Positions 18,592 through 26,369 are shown, counted from the first letter of the stretch. The stretch: 64,000 bases of DNA from Candidatus Rokuibacteriota bacterium (GCA_016184125.1 JACPDG010000072.1:1-64000); one strand, 5' to 3'. The notes: generated from the letters alone by a model not told the origin. Translations and numbers: made by a program.

Positions 18592-18776
18592 GGTTGCGCC
18601 TCCTGGCGTCGATCGGGTGTCGTGTCGCACAGCGTGAGGGGCAGGTGACGGCGTACGGCAGAGCGTACATCGTCGGACGGGCTGCGGCGAGCCGTCGAGG
18701 GGCCGGACAGTCGGCGAAACAACGCGCCCGGGAGACTCAGGGCGCTGCAGCGCGATGCCTGCCCTCCGTCCGCCGA

Positions 18777-18858
18777 GGGGAGTCGAGGAGCGGCCCAGGT
18801 GTCCCGGGCCGCTCCCGAGCGTTGGGGGGCTTGGGGGGCCCTTCGAGGCCCCCCATGA
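18777..18858. repeat. interspersed repeat family A, copy 7
   Basis: Compact copy: GTCGAGGAGCGGCCCAGG, complementary CCGGGCCGCTCC, then GGGGGGCCCTTCGAGGCCCCCC hairpin and ATGACC. The hairpin ends about four bases from the stop codon of the minus-strand DUF3386 gene. Confidence 0.85.
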
Positions 18859-18860
18859 CC

Positions 18861-19517
18861 TTAGACCAGCGCGTGCCGGTCGAGCTCGATGAGCACCCGC
18901 TGGCCGATGTCGACCTGCACGCTGCTGATGGAGCGGTACGCGGGCAGCCAGACGTGGTCGAGGCGGACGTGGCTGTCCGCGACGGTCTCGCGGACCAGGA
19001 GGCGGCCGGTCGTCTGCTCGCTCACGACGCGCGCGAAGCGTGTCGGCAGGCGACGTCCCGGCGTGGCGCGCGCGAACTCCTCGAAGGTGGTCACCGTCAG
19101 CATTCCGCCGGCTTCGCGTTCTTCCCGCTGCATGCGGCCCGCGGCGTCGATCCAGTACACCACGCGCCCCTCGGGTCGCTGAACGACGACGGCGCGGTCG
19201 ACGCCGTCACCAGCGTCGGCGGCGAGCATGATGGGGAACCGGCCGTCGCCGTCCTTGAAGAAGCGCGGGGTGCGGGCCTCGGCGATCTCGCGGAGCGCCG
19301 CCTCGACGAGGCGGGCGAGATCCGGATCCCCGAGCCGCGCTTCGACCCGAGGTCCTGGCGTCACCCGGATCGTGCCCACGGCTTCGCGGTCGAGGGCCCG
19401 ACACCGCGCCCTGGCGCGGAATCCGGCGAAGCCCTCCGGCCATTTCTGGAACGCGCCCTGCGCGCGCTGGAGCAGGTGCACGGCGCCCGAGCCGTCACGA
19501 ACGTGCGTGTCGATCAT
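18861..19517 (-). CDS. DUF3386-like protein in iron island
   Basis: 218 residues, resembling the DUF3386 family of uncharacterised proteins. Features are a C-terminal region with IGQRVLIELDRHALV, a central beta-rich part (GRVVYWIDAAGRMQREER) and an N-terminal helix AVHLLQRAQGAFQKWPEGF. There is no signal peptide and no cysteine cluster. GAGGGG lies seven bases before ATG 19517, which I prefer to the ATG at 19538. An iron box at 19581-19594 lies 64 nt upstream, so the protein is probably iron-regulated with its neighbours. Its biochemical role is unknown. Confidence 0.7.
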   Translation of the reverse strand: MIDTHVRDGSGAVHLLQRAQGAFQKWPEGFAGFRARARCRALDREAVGTIRVTPGPRVEARLGDPDLARLVEAALREIAEARTPRFFKDGDGRFPIMLAADAGDGVDRAVVVQRPEGRVVYWIDAAGRMQREEREAGGMLTVTTFEEFARATPGRRLPTRFARVVSEQTTGRLLVRETVADSHVRLDHVWLPAYRSISSVQVDIGQRVLIELDRHALV

Positions 19518-19580
19518 GGTCGTCCCCTCGCGAACCACCGAGCCGGCGCACCGGCTGACTGACAGCCCTAATTGCCACGG

Positions 19581-19594
19581 TTAAGATACCCTAA
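19581..19594. promoter_or_regulatory. DtxR-like iron box 2
   Basis: TTAAGATACCCTAA; on the minus strand TTAGGGTATCTTAA, one of the less symmetric members of the set. It lies 64 nt upstream of the DUF3386 gene start on the minus strand and 58 nt before a plus-strand gene fragment. Confidence 0.6.
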
Positions 19595-19651
19595 CTCGAT
19601 CCGCCGTGTCGAGCACGTCGTGGACGCCCTCGGCGGGCTCTGAGGCCCGCG

Positions 19652-19924
19652 GTGTCGCTCACCGCTCCCGGGACAGTGCCCGCGGATGCGGACGAGATCG
19701 CGCCGATCGCGAAACCACCCCACGACCGCGCGCAGGACCACCTCCACGTGCACGTCGTCCGCCTCCAGGCCGACGCCCGCTCGCGCCTCGCGGCGCGCGC
19801 GCCCGAGAGGATCAGCACGCTCGAGGCGGTCTGGATGGCCGCAGCGCAGGACTTCCTCGTCGTCGCGTCGGCCGAGAGTCCGGAAGACCTGTTCACGGTG
19901 GCCCGCTGCCGCGCGCCTCGCTGA
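19652..19924 (+). pseudogene. fragment resembling CDP-diacylglycerol diphosphatase (HIT-like)
   Basis: A 90-codon frame. RAQDHLHVHVVRLQADARSRL resembles the catalytic stretch of CDP-diacylglycerol pyrophosphatase Cdh (in E. coli [21 protein letters not shown]), including the HxHxx core of the HIT superfamily. The family is normally around 250 residues with an N-terminal membrane anchor; both ends are missing here, so it looks like a decayed or truncated gene. No ribosome binding site precedes the GTG. It may alternatively be a short unrelated open frame. Confidence 0.4.
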
Positions 19925-19996
19925 CGCCGGCCGTCTCGTGCTCACGTCGCTCGACTCCGGATTCCGAGGGGAGCGATCATCGGGTCGACTCCCGCC

Positions 19997-20239
19997 TCAC
20001 GAATGCAGGACGAGGAGCGTCAGGCCGACGAGACGGCGCCAGAGGATCCGATGGAGACGGACCGCGAGCAGGAGACGGCAGGGCTGCTCGCACGCGGCCC
20101 CTCCAACGGCGGGCTCGTTGCCGAGCGCGGCACCGGCTCGTGCCAGCGCCTGGCCGCACCCGGCGCACGGATCGGTGATGCGCTGCCAGAAGAGCAGCAT
20201 CACGTAGGTGCGCCGCGGGCCGGACAGCACGAGCGACAT
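19997..20239 (-). CDS. small hypothetical protein, CxxC and hydrophobic tail
   Basis: 80 residues, unrecognised. The ATG lies two bases after the stop of the DUF151 gene (TAACGATG), suggesting translational coupling, which is the main reason to believe it. It contains DPCAGCGQAL (a CxxC pair) and ACEQPC, and ends in a hydrophobic, basic helix (LLLAVRLHRILWRRLVGLTL) that might associate with membrane. It could be metal-binding; function unknown. Confidence 0.45.
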   Translation of the reverse strand: MSLVLSGPRRTYVMLLFWQRITDPCAGCGQALARAGAALGNEPAVGGAACEQPCRLLLAVRLHRILWRRLVGLTLLVLHS

Positions 20240-20241
20240 CG

Positions 20242-20733
20242 TTACGCCGAGTCGTCAGCGGCCGAGAAATCGCTCGGCGTGACGTCGTCGAGCCAGCGCG
20301 CGATCCGGTCCCGCTCGCGAATGGGCCGATCCGCAGTCTCGACCAGCGGGCAGGCGTGGGAGAGCGCAGCCGGCGTCGCGCAGATCGGTGCGCCGCTGCG
20401 AAGCGCGAGCGCGATCGCATCGGCGGGGTGACAGCGAAAGCTGCGGCCCCCCGCCTCGTCGTCGAACAGCAGCGTGGCGACGATCCCGTCGGGCTCGGCG
20501 TCGAGCACCGCGCCGGCGATCGACGCGCCAGCGGCAGCCGTGACGTCGGCGACGAGGTCGTAGATCGGCGCGCAGCCGCAGCGCGAGAGCCCGAGGACCC
20601 GCGCGAGGCGTTCCGCCTCGTTCACGGGGATGAGGAAGCCGAGGCCGAGCCGGCCGGCACAGGTTTCGAGCACCAGCGTCGCAGCCTGGGCGACGGAATC
20701 GTGGCGGAGCGCCTTCACTCGCATCAGCGTCAC
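20242..20733 (-). CDS. bifunctional nuclease domain protein (DUF151)
   Basis: 163 residues with the DUF151/BFN domain. The fold is recognisable from GFLIPVNEAERLARVLG (strand-helix at the start), YDLVADVTAAAGASIAGAVLD, a beta hairpin (GIVATLLFDDEAGG) and the closing signature FRCHPADAIALALRSGAPI, which corresponds to the conserved RPSDALALALRxxAPI of the family. Some members have nuclease activity in vitro; the bacterial role is uncertain. AGGAGG is seven bases before the GTG start. It lies downstream of hemP on the same strand (90 nt gap), probably in the same transcript. Confidence 0.8.
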   Translation of the reverse strand: MTLMRVKALRHDSVAQAATLVLETCAGRLGLGFLIPVNEAERLARVLGLSRCGCAPIYDLVADVTAAAGASIAGAVLDAEPDGIVATLLFDDEAGGRSFRCHPADAIALALRSGAPICATPAALSHACPLVETADRPIRERDRIARWLDDVTPSDFSAADDSA

Positions 20734-20823
20734 GGCGAGCCCTCCTTGGCGCGGTCATCGCGCCGGTCGTTGGCTCGCTGCCCGAGGCGGACGAAGCCTC
20801 GCGGTGGCTGGCTGGTTTGCGAA

Positions 20824-21033
20824 CTATTTGGTCAGGATCAGCTTGTCGGCTTTCGTGATACGGAGGCGATACTCCTGGCCGCGATGGACGATCACCACCT
20901 CGCGTTCCTCGCGGAAGAGCGACGTGCTGAATATCCGTCGCGGCGCCTGGCGCTCCTCGAGGGGCGCGCGGCAGTCAACGGATGCGCGGCCGTCGGCGGG
21001 CGTCCTTCGGCCGTCGGCGGGCTTCCCGTCCAT
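20824..21033 (-). CDS. hemP: hemin uptake protein HemP
   Basis: 69 residues; the C-terminal half is a clear HemP domain: REEREVVIVHRGQEYRLRIT followed by KADKLILTK, matching the family pattern of REVVIEHxGxxYRLRxTxxGKLILTK. HemP proteins are small cytoplasmic proteins tied to haem and iron uptake, sometimes acting as regulators. The longer open frame upstream (to 21384) is spurious; ATG 21033 lies just after the stop of the preceding 53-residue gene, and a GTG at 21036 is an alternative. Its place among iron genes agrees with the assignment. Confidence 0.82.
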   Translation of the reverse strand: MDGKPADGRRTPADGRASVDCRAPLEERQAPRRIFSTSLFREEREVVIVHRGQEYRLRITKADKLILTK

Positions 21034-21038
21034 CACGC

Positions 21039-21200
21039 TCACGACACCCGCGTCACGTGCTCGGGGGCCTCCGGACGAGCCACGTCCGGCACCGATTTCC
21101 GCACGGCACGGACAAACGCCCACCCCATGCCTGCGATGGCCGCTGCCGCCCGCGTCTCCTCGAGACCTTCGAGGATGGTGATCAGCACGCCTGCAGCCAT
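21039..21200 (-). CDS. 53-residue hypothetical protein between XRE regulator and HemP
   Basis: A short gene with an excellent Shine-Dalgarno (GGAGGAGGTAGCGT) before ATG 21200. It encodes MAAGVLITILEGLEETRAAA, then AIAGMGWAFVRAVRKSVPDV and a polar tail ending EHVTRVS. Its ATG comes four bases after the stop of the XRE regulator, and its TGA is directly followed by hemP, so all three are coupled. The middle could form an amphipathic or membrane-associated helix. I recognise no family; role in haem or iron handling is a guess from position. Confidence 0.7.
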   Translation of the reverse strand: MAAGVLITILEGLEETRAAAAIAGMGWAFVRAVRKSVPDVARPEAPEHVTRVS

Positions 21201-21203
21201 ACG

Positions 21204-21512
21204 CTACCTCCTCCGTCTCCGGGCTGGCCGTCGCGCCTGGTCGCCGGGAAGCTGGAAGATCTCCGAGAGCGACACGCCGAGCGCCCGGGCCACGCGAGCC
21301 AGCGTGCGGATCGTGGCGTTCACCCGGCCGCTCTCGATCCGCTGGTAGTACTTGTAGCTGACGCCTCGCTCGCCCATCGCCCACTGAGTGAGGTCGCGCT
21401 CGACCCGCAGCGCGCGGAGCCTCGCGCCGAGCGCCTTGATCTCGCGCTCGTCGCCGACTCCCATTTCTGAGTGGGTTTCCCGCCCGGTGCGCCTCTGGAT
21501 ACGCTCCGCCAT
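21204..21512 (-). CDS. XRE-family helix-turn-helix regulator
   Basis: 102 residues with one Cro/C1-type HTH (about residues 25-92): LGARLRALRVERDLTQWAMG, then SYKYYQRIESGRVNATIRTL and LARVARALGVSLSEIF. The tail is very basic (RRPARRRRR). It heads an operon with the 53-residue gene and hemP, so it may autoregulate that operon. The start is either ATG 21512 or 21464; neither has a strong ribosome binding site. It is divergent from the ferritin-like gene, 38 nt away, so it could control that too. Confidence 0.88.
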   Translation of the reverse strand: MAERIQRRTGRETHSEMGVGDEREIKALGARLRALRVERDLTQWAMGERGVSYKYYQRIESGRVNATIRTLARVARALGVSLSEIFQLPGDQARRPARRRRR

Positions 21513-21550
21513 CGCTCGGTCAACCCAACCGGAGCTGAGGAGGCGCGGTG

Positions 21551-22006
21551 ATGAATGCTGAGGCGGTGATCCGCGTGCTGAACCGGGGGCTGTCGATCGA
21601 ATATGCGGGCGTGATCCAGTTTCTCCAGGCGTCCTCGCTGGTCCAGGGGCCGTATCGCGAGGTCCACGCGGGCTTCTTCCGGGAGCGGAGCGAGGCCTCG
21701 TGGAAGCACGGACAAAAGCTCGGTCGCTGGATCGTGTTGCTCAACGGGCTGCCGGCGGTGGAGCCGGCGCCGATCAAGCAGTCGACCGAGCTCACCGAGA
21801 TGCTGCGCCAGGGGCTCGAGCTCGAGGGCGAAGCGCACCGCACCTACCTGGAGGCCCTCGGGCTCGTGGCCGACGCCGCCGCCCTGCGCCTGTTCGTCGA
21901 GGAGATGGTGCAGGACGAGCGGCTCGACATCGACACGTTCGAGCGGCTCCTCGGCCAGAAGACCGTCACGGTGGCGGCGAAAGAGGTCAAGCTGAAGCCC
22001 GCGTAG
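21551..22006 (+). CDS. ferritin-like (bacterioferritin/Dps-related) protein
   Basis: 151 residues with a ferritin-like four-helix bundle. Metal-ligand candidates are Glu in LSIEYAGVIQFLQ, Glu/His in REVHAGFFRERSEASWKHG, Glu in LELEGEAHRTYLEAL and Glu in EEMVQDERLDIDTFERLLG. This pattern fits a diiron bundle, but it is divergent from true bacterioferritin and lacks its haem Met region, so iron storage versus an oxidase role is open. AGGAGG at 21538-21543 supports ATG 21551 over the GTG just before it. Its 3' end overlaps the convergent gene at 21987-22334 by 20 bases. Confidence 0.78.
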   Translation: MNAEAVIRVLNRGLSIEYAGVIQFLQASSLVQGPYREVHAGFFRERSEASWKHGQKLGRWIVLLNGLPAVEPAPIKQSTELTEMLRQGLELEGEAHRTYLEALGLVADAAALRLFVEEMVQDERLDIDTFERLLGQKTVTVAAKEVKLKPA

Positions 22007-22334
22007 TCCGATCCGCCGCCGCGCGCCCCGGGAAGGGCAGGACGTCGGCGCCGCCTTCACCCGGGGCGTGCTGCCCGCGGGCGAGCCGCTCGGCGCGCTC
22101 CAGCAGGATGCGCAGGCCGGCGAGGCGCGCGGGCAGCGTCAATGTGCGCTGCGCATACCACCCGATTCCCTCGCCCCACGCGAGCAGGCGCAGCTCCGCG
22201 ATGCCGTTGCCCGCGTCGTCCACGCGCCACACCACCTCGAGCTTCTCGTCCGGCTGCCGGCCGTCGACCACGCCGAGGGACACTTCGTGCGGAAGTCGAT
22301 TCCGTCGGTCGGTGCGCTCGGCGATCTCGGGCAT
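21987..22334 (-). CDS. hypothetical protein under an iron box
   Basis: 115 residues, no recognised family. The core looks beta-rich (DEKLEVVWRVDDAGNGIAEL, RLLAWGEGIGWYAQRTLTLP) followed by a helix (LAGLRILLERAERLARG) and a disordered basic tail. GGAGGCCCG is placed well for ATG 22334. The perfect iron box at 22375-22388 lies 40 nt upstream, so it is likely repressed by metal. No signal peptide or metal-binding motif is evident. Confidence 0.65.
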   Translation of the reverse strand: MPEIAERTDRRNRLPHEVSLGVVDGRQPDEKLEVVWRVDDAGNGIAELRLLAWGEGIGWYAQRTLTLPARLAGLRILLERAERLARGQHAPGEGGADVLPFPGRAAADRTTRASA

Positions 22335-22374
22335 CGGGCCTCCGCCAGTGAGTAGGCTACCAAAATACCGCGAG

Positions 22375-22388
22375 TTAGGTATACCTAA
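22375..22388. promoter_or_regulatory. DtxR-like iron box 3 (perfect palindrome)
   Basis: TTAGGTATACCTAA is a perfect 14-nt palindrome in otherwise GC-rich DNA. It lies 40 nt upstream of the minus-strand hypothetical gene (start 22334). It is the best-conserved member of the set of four. Confidence 0.8.
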
Positions 22389-22439
22389 TTCACCCGACGA
22401 CTGTCAAGCGTCTCGATGGGCTCCCCGGCCGGCCCTCGC

Positions 22440-24122
22440 TCAACGCCCGGCGCGGCCGCTCCAGCGGATCGCGAGCGAGACGGGTACCAGGCCCGCGAGG
22501 ACGATCGCGAGCGCGGGCACCGCGGCCTCGGCCCACAGGGACTCCGACGTGCGCTCCCACACCTCGACGGCGAGCGTGGTGAAGCCGAACGGACGCAGCA
22601 GGAGCGTCGCCGGCATCTCCTTCATCGTGTCCACGAACACGAGGACGAGGGCCGTGAGCAGGCCCCGCCGCAGCAGCGGCACGTGCACCCGCGCCAGCAC
22701 GCCCGCCACGCCGGCGCCGAGCGACCGCGCGGCGTCGTCGAGGCTGGACGGGATGCGGCCGAGCCCCGCGTCGAGCGTCTGGAAGGCGACCGCCAGGAAG
22801 CGCACGACGTACGCGAAGACCAGACCGAGGATCGAGCCCGTGAGCACGAGCCCCACGGGGCGACCGAGCAGGCGCTCGAGCGCATCGACGAGATGATGGT
22901 CGGCCCACGCAGTCGGGAGGAGGATGCCGACCGCGATCAGGGATCCCGGCAGCGCGTAGCCCATCGCCGCGAACTGCGTCGCAACGCGGACACCCGGCGC
23001 CGGGTGCAGGCGCCGCGCGTAAGCGAGGACGAGCGCGAAGACTGCGCACACCGCGGCGCCCGTGGTGGCGATGACGACCGTGTTGCGCAGCACGCCGGCG
23101 AACCGGGACGGCACGAAGAACGGGCCCGCTGCCTCGGCGGCCCAGACGAGGAGCTGTCCCACCGGAAGCGCGAACGCGAGCGTCAGGACGAGAGCGCAGC
23201 CGAGCGTGGCCGCCGCCGCCCGGTGCCCGCGCAGCTGCTCGCGCGTGATGCCAGGTCCTCGCCGGTGACTCTGCTCGAAGCGCGCGCGCCCTCGGAGCGC
23301 GCGCTCCAGGGCGAGGAGCCCCAGGGCGAACAGGAGGAGCAGGCTCGCGAGCTGCGTGGCCGCGGCACGGTCGAACATGCCGTACCAGACGCGATAGATC
23401 GCCTCCGTGAACGTGCGGTAGCCGAACGTGGCCACGGTGCCGAAGTCGGCGAGCGCCTCCATCATCGCGAGCGACGCGCCCGCGACGATGGCCGGCCGCG
23501 CCAGCGGCAGCGTCACCTCGCGAAAGGCGGCGAGCCTCGAGCGGCCGAGGCTCCGCGCGGTCTCGAGCGTCCCCGCCCCCTGCTCGACGAACGCCACGCG
23601 CGCGAGGAGGTACACGTAGGGGTAGAAGACGAGCGTCATCAGCAGGATCACGCCGCCCGCGGAGCGCAGCTCGGGCACGCGGGCTCCGTCGCCGAGCCAT
23701 GCGCGCAGCGCCGTCTGCACCGGCCCGGCGTAGTCGAACAGGCCGAGGAACGCGAACCCGATCACGTAGGCCGGCACCGCGAGCGGCAGCATGAGGCCGC
23801 CCTCGAAGACGGATCGTCCCGGGAACTCGTAGCCCACGACCAGCCAGGCCAGCGCAGTGCCGAGGACGGCCGTGCCGAGGCCGACGCCGACGAGAAGCAC
23901 GAGGGTGTTCAGGGACAGCTCCAGGAGCTGCGTGCGCCAGAGGTGGACCCAGACGTCGACGGCGGGGCGCGCGAGCGACGCCACGACGGAGAGGAGCGGC
24001 ACGGCGACGAGCGCCGCGATCGCGGCGGCGCCGAGCGTCCACGCAGATGGCACCACCGTCGCCGGGAGCGCTCCGGCTCCCGGGACGGTGCGGACCCGCG
24101 CGGACCGCGGTCCGTTCGTCAC
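22440..24122 (-). CDS. ferric iron ABC transporter permease (fused double permease)
   Basis: 560 residues with about 12 membrane segments: two binding-protein-dependent permease units in one chain, the arrangement of FbpB/AfuB/FutB-type ferric permeases. Each unit has the cytoplasmic EAA loop: ETARSLGRSRLAAFREVTLP in the first and DDAARSLGAGVAGVLARVHVP in the second. GTG 24122 follows GGGAGC and lies ten bases after the binding-protein gene stop, so the two form an operon. No ATPase is encoded immediately downstream, so it must be supplied elsewhere (possibly by the 17420 ATPase, though that one looks LolD-like). Confidence 0.9.
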   Translation of the reverse strand: MTNGPRSARVRTVPGAGALPATVVPSAWTLGAAAIAALVAVPLLSVVASLARPAVDVWVHLWRTQLLELSLNTLVLLVGVGLGTAVLGTALAWLVVGYEFPGRSVFEGGLMLPLAVPAYVIGFAFLGLFDYAGPVQTALRAWLGDGARVPELRSAGGVILLMTLVFYPYVYLLARVAFVEQGAGTLETARSLGRSRLAAFREVTLPLARPAIVAGASLAMMEALADFGTVATFGYRTFTEAIYRVWYGMFDRAAATQLASLLLLFALGLLALERALRGRARFEQSHRRGPGITREQLRGHRAAAATLGCALVLTLAFALPVGQLLVWAAEAAGPFFVPSRFAGVLRNTVVIATTGAAVCAVFALVLAYARRLHPAPGVRVATQFAAMGYALPGSLIAVGILLPTAWADHHLVDALERLLGRPVGLVLTGSILGLVFAYVVRFLAVAFQTLDAGLGRIPSSLDDAARSLGAGVAGVLARVHVPLLRRGLLTALVLVFVDTMKEMPATLLLRPFGFTTLAVEVWERTSESLWAEAAVPALAIVLAGLVPVSLAIRWSGRAGR

Positions 24123-24132
24123 GCGCTCCCGA

Positions 24133-25155
24133 TCACTTGTAGCCGACGCGATCGGCGAGCTTGACCGCGGCCGCCTGGAGCTCGCCGGCGGCGGCGACGT
24201 TGATGTCGTCCCGCTTGAACTTGCCCCAGCGCGCGACCAGCGGATTCACCGCGGCCTGCGGGTTGGCGGGGTATTCGAAGGAGAGATCCGCGAAGAGCTG
24301 CTGCGCTTCGGGGCTGGACAGGTACTCGAGGAACTTGATCGCGTTGGCGCGGTTCTTCGCGTGGGCCGTGACGCCCGCGCCGGAGACGTTCACGTGCGTG
24401 CCGGTCGTCTGCTGGTTGGCCCAGAACGGTGCGACGGGGAAGCTCGGGTTCTTCGACACGAGCCGGGCCAGGTAATAGTGGTTCGTCAGGCCGACGTCGC
24501 ACTGGCCGGCCGCGATCGCCTCGAGGATCTTGGTGTCGCTGTTGATCAGCGTCGGCTTGTTCGCCACCCAGCCGCGCGCGATCTCCTCCGTGCGGCTCTC
24601 GCCGTGGCGCTTGATCATCGTGGCAAGGAGTGACTGGTTGTAGATGTAGCTCGATGTCCTCAAGCACAGGCGTCCCTGCCACTTCGGGTCGCCGAGCGCC
24701 TCGTAGGAGGACAGCTCCGACGGTTTCACCTTCGCCGTGTTGTACATGATCGTTCGCGCACGGACCGTGAGGCCGACCCAGCGGTTCTCCGGGTCGCGCA
24801 GGTGCCCGGGGACGTTCGCCTCGAGCTGCGGCGAGTCGATCTTGGCGAGGAGCCCCGCGCGGGCGGCGTTCCAGAGGTTCCCGGCGTCCACGGTGAGCAG
24901 GACGTCAGCCGGGGTCCGCTCGTCCTCGGACTTAAGCCGCTCGAAGAGCTCGCCCGTGTTCCCGTTGAAGACCTTCACCTGGATGCCGGTCTTCTTCGTG
25001 AACGCCTCGAAGGCCGCCTCCTGCCCGTAGTGACGGGCCGAGTAGACGACGACCTCGGCGGCTCCGGCGAGGCCGGGCAGCAGAATGCCCAGCCACGCGC
25101 CGAGGAACCCGAAGGCGACGGCGGGAACGCGCAGGACCCTTGGCAGTCTCCACAT
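24133..25155 (-). CDS. ferric iron ABC transporter substrate-binding protein
   Basis: 340 residues of the FbpA/FutA class of periplasmic ferric-binding proteins. A signal peptide (MWRLPRVLRVPAVAFGFLGA...GLAGA) ends near residue 32. The mature start AEVVVYSARH is typical, and CDVGLTNHYYLARL carries the paired tyrosines that ligate Fe(III) in this family. PADVLLTVDAGNLW and RTSSYIYNQSLLATMI are further family segments. The ATG at 25155 follows AGGAAAGGATC; the 39 codons upstream are not a leader of this family. An iron box lies about 108 nt upstream. Confidence 0.92.
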   Translation of the reverse strand: MWRLPRVLRVPAVAFGFLGAWLGILLPGLAGAAEVVVYSARHYGQEAAFEAFTKKTGIQVKVFNGNTGELFERLKSEDERTPADVLLTVDAGNLWNAARAGLLAKIDSPQLEANVPGHLRDPENRWVGLTVRARTIMYNTAKVKPSELSSYEALGDPKWQGRLCLRTSSYIYNQSLLATMIKRHGESRTEEIARGWVANKPTLINSDTKILEAIAAGQCDVGLTNHYYLARLVSKNPSFPVAPFWANQQTTGTHVNVSGAGVTAHAKNRANAIKFLEYLSSPEAQQLFADLSFEYPANPQAAVNPLVARWGKFKRDDINVAAAGELQAAAVKLADRVGYK

Positions 25156-25262
25156 GATCGTGATCCTTTCCTGTCTTTCGGAGGAGTCGCCGCGCGAGGC
25201 CCCGATTTGCGGGACCTCGAAGCCGGAGGCTATACTGGGCGCGGCCGGGCGATGCCCGAGTT

Positions 25263-25276
25263 TTAGGTACACTTAA
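25263..25276. promoter_or_regulatory. DtxR-like iron box 4, between ferric importer and DtxR gene
   Basis: TTAGGTACACTTAA, two mismatches to the perfect box at 22375. It ends one base before the ATG of the DtxR-family gene and is 108 nt from the divergent binding-protein start. This suggests autoregulation and control of the importer. Overlap with the start codon region implies a short or leaderless transcript. Confidence 0.7.
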
Positions 25277-25277
25277 T

Positions 25278-25988
25278 ATGGCACGCGAGTCAACCCTAAA
25301 AAGAGACGCCGCCGCCGACCCCACCTCGTCGGTGCAGGACTACCTCGCGGCGATCTACGATCTCGGCAGCACGGGCGCGGCGGTCATCAGCGCCAGGCTT
25401 GCCAAGCACATGGCGATCTCCGCGCCCGCCGTGACAGAGGCGATCCAGCGCCTGGCGCGCGGGGGGTACGTGAAGGTTGGCCGCCACAAGGAGCTGACGC
25501 TCACGCCGAAGGGCCGCGAGATCGCCGAGATGACGGCGCGCCGCCACCGGCTGCTCGAACGCTGGCTGACCGACACGCTGGGCCTCGATTGGATCGACGC
25601 GCACGAGGAGGCACACCGGCTCGAGCACGCCATCTCCCCGCGCGTGGAGAACCGCCTCGCCGAGCTCCTCGGCATGCCGAGCACGTGCCCGCACGGCAAC
25701 CCGATCCCCGGCATGGCGAAGCCGCGGTCCGTCGAGCCGTTCCCGCTCGCGCAGGCGAAGGAAGGTGCCACCGTCATCATCGAGCGCATCACCGAGGAGG
25801 CCGAGGCCGACAAGAAGCTGCTCGAGCACCTGTGGCGGCACGACATCCGGCCGGGCCGCAAGCTCACCATCACCGAGGTGGCCCCGTGGGCCGGCACCAT
25901 CACCGCGGCGAGCGACGGGCGCAGCATCACGCTCGGTCTGCCGGCCGCCGCGAAGCTCTGGGTGTACACGCACTCGGAACGGGGGTAG
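25278..25988 (+). CDS. DtxR/MntR-family metal-dependent regulator
   Basis: 236 residues in three parts. Winged helix (about residues 18-80): VQDYLAAIYDLGSTGAAVIS and ISAPAVTEAIQRLARGGYV. Dimerisation and metal domain: HEEAHRLEHAISPRVENRL. C-terminal FeoA/SH3-like domain from about 155 (LAQAKEGATVIIERI). In DtxR the metal site uses His98, Cys102, Glu105 and His106; here HEEAHRLEH keeps His98, Glu105 and His106 but has His for Cys102. CPHGNPIPG is conserved. It probably represses iron (or manganese) uptake genes in the presence of metal, and is the best candidate to bind the four iron boxes. Confidence 0.93.
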   Translation: MARESTLKRDAAADPTSSVQDYLAAIYDLGSTGAAVISARLAKHMAISAPAVTEAIQRLARGGYVKVGRHKELTLTPKGREIAEMTARRHRLLERWLTDTLGLDWIDAHEEAHRLEHAISPRVENRLAELLGMPSTCPHGNPIPGMAKPRSVEPFPLAQAKEGATVIIERITEEAEADKKLLEHLWRHDIRPGRKLTITEVAPWAGTITAASDGRSITLGLPAAAKLWVYTHSERG

Positions 25989-25991
25989 GGC

Positions 25992-26366
25992 GTGCGGGGG
26001 CTGTTCAAGGTGTTCCTGGTCCTGGCGGTCGTGGTCTATGGAGGCTGGACGGGGATGCTCGCGCTCCAGCACTACATGAACCTCGCGAACCTGGTGAACG
26101 ACACCGTGGAGCGCGAGCTGCCGAAGCTGTCCGGCGCGGGATGGCAACCGGTCGATCGCGCGTATCGCATCCGCGAGTCCATCGTGCAGTCCGCGACGCA
26201 GTCCGGGCTCCCGGTCGACGCGAGCGCCGTGGTCGTCAGCGAGAGCGCCGGCGTCCTCGCCGTGCGGGTCAGGTCGTACTACACACTCGCACGCTACGAG
26301 GACAAGGCCGTAACGGTGCCGATCTCGGCGTCCCGCTCGTTTCCCGTGCCCACCGGCGGCCGATAG
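25992..26366 (+). CDS. small membrane-anchored hypothetical protein
   Basis: 124 residues. An N-terminal hydrophobic helix (LFKVFLVLAVVVYGGWTGML) anchors it, or acts as an uncleaved signal. The rest is a small alpha-beta domain (NLVNDTVERELPKL, RIRESIVQSATQSGL, AVRVRSYYTLARYEDKAV). It matches a pattern I have seen in unnamed small exported proteins but no named family. Its GTG start comes three bases after the DtxR gene stop, so it is probably co-transcribed. Tandem repeats follow. Confidence 0.7.
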   Translation: MRGLFKVFLVLAVVVYGGWTGMLALQHYMNLANLVNDTVERELPKLSGAGWQPVDRAYRIRESIVQSATQSGLPVDASAVVVSESAGVLAVRVRSYYTLARYEDKAVTVPISASRSFPVPTGGR

Positions 26367-26369
26367 CCG

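Noticed and set aside
20824-21384. 186-codon frame ending in the HemP domain
   Set aside because: The first 117 codons overlap the 53-residue gene and the XRE gene in another frame; only the last 69 codons match HemP.
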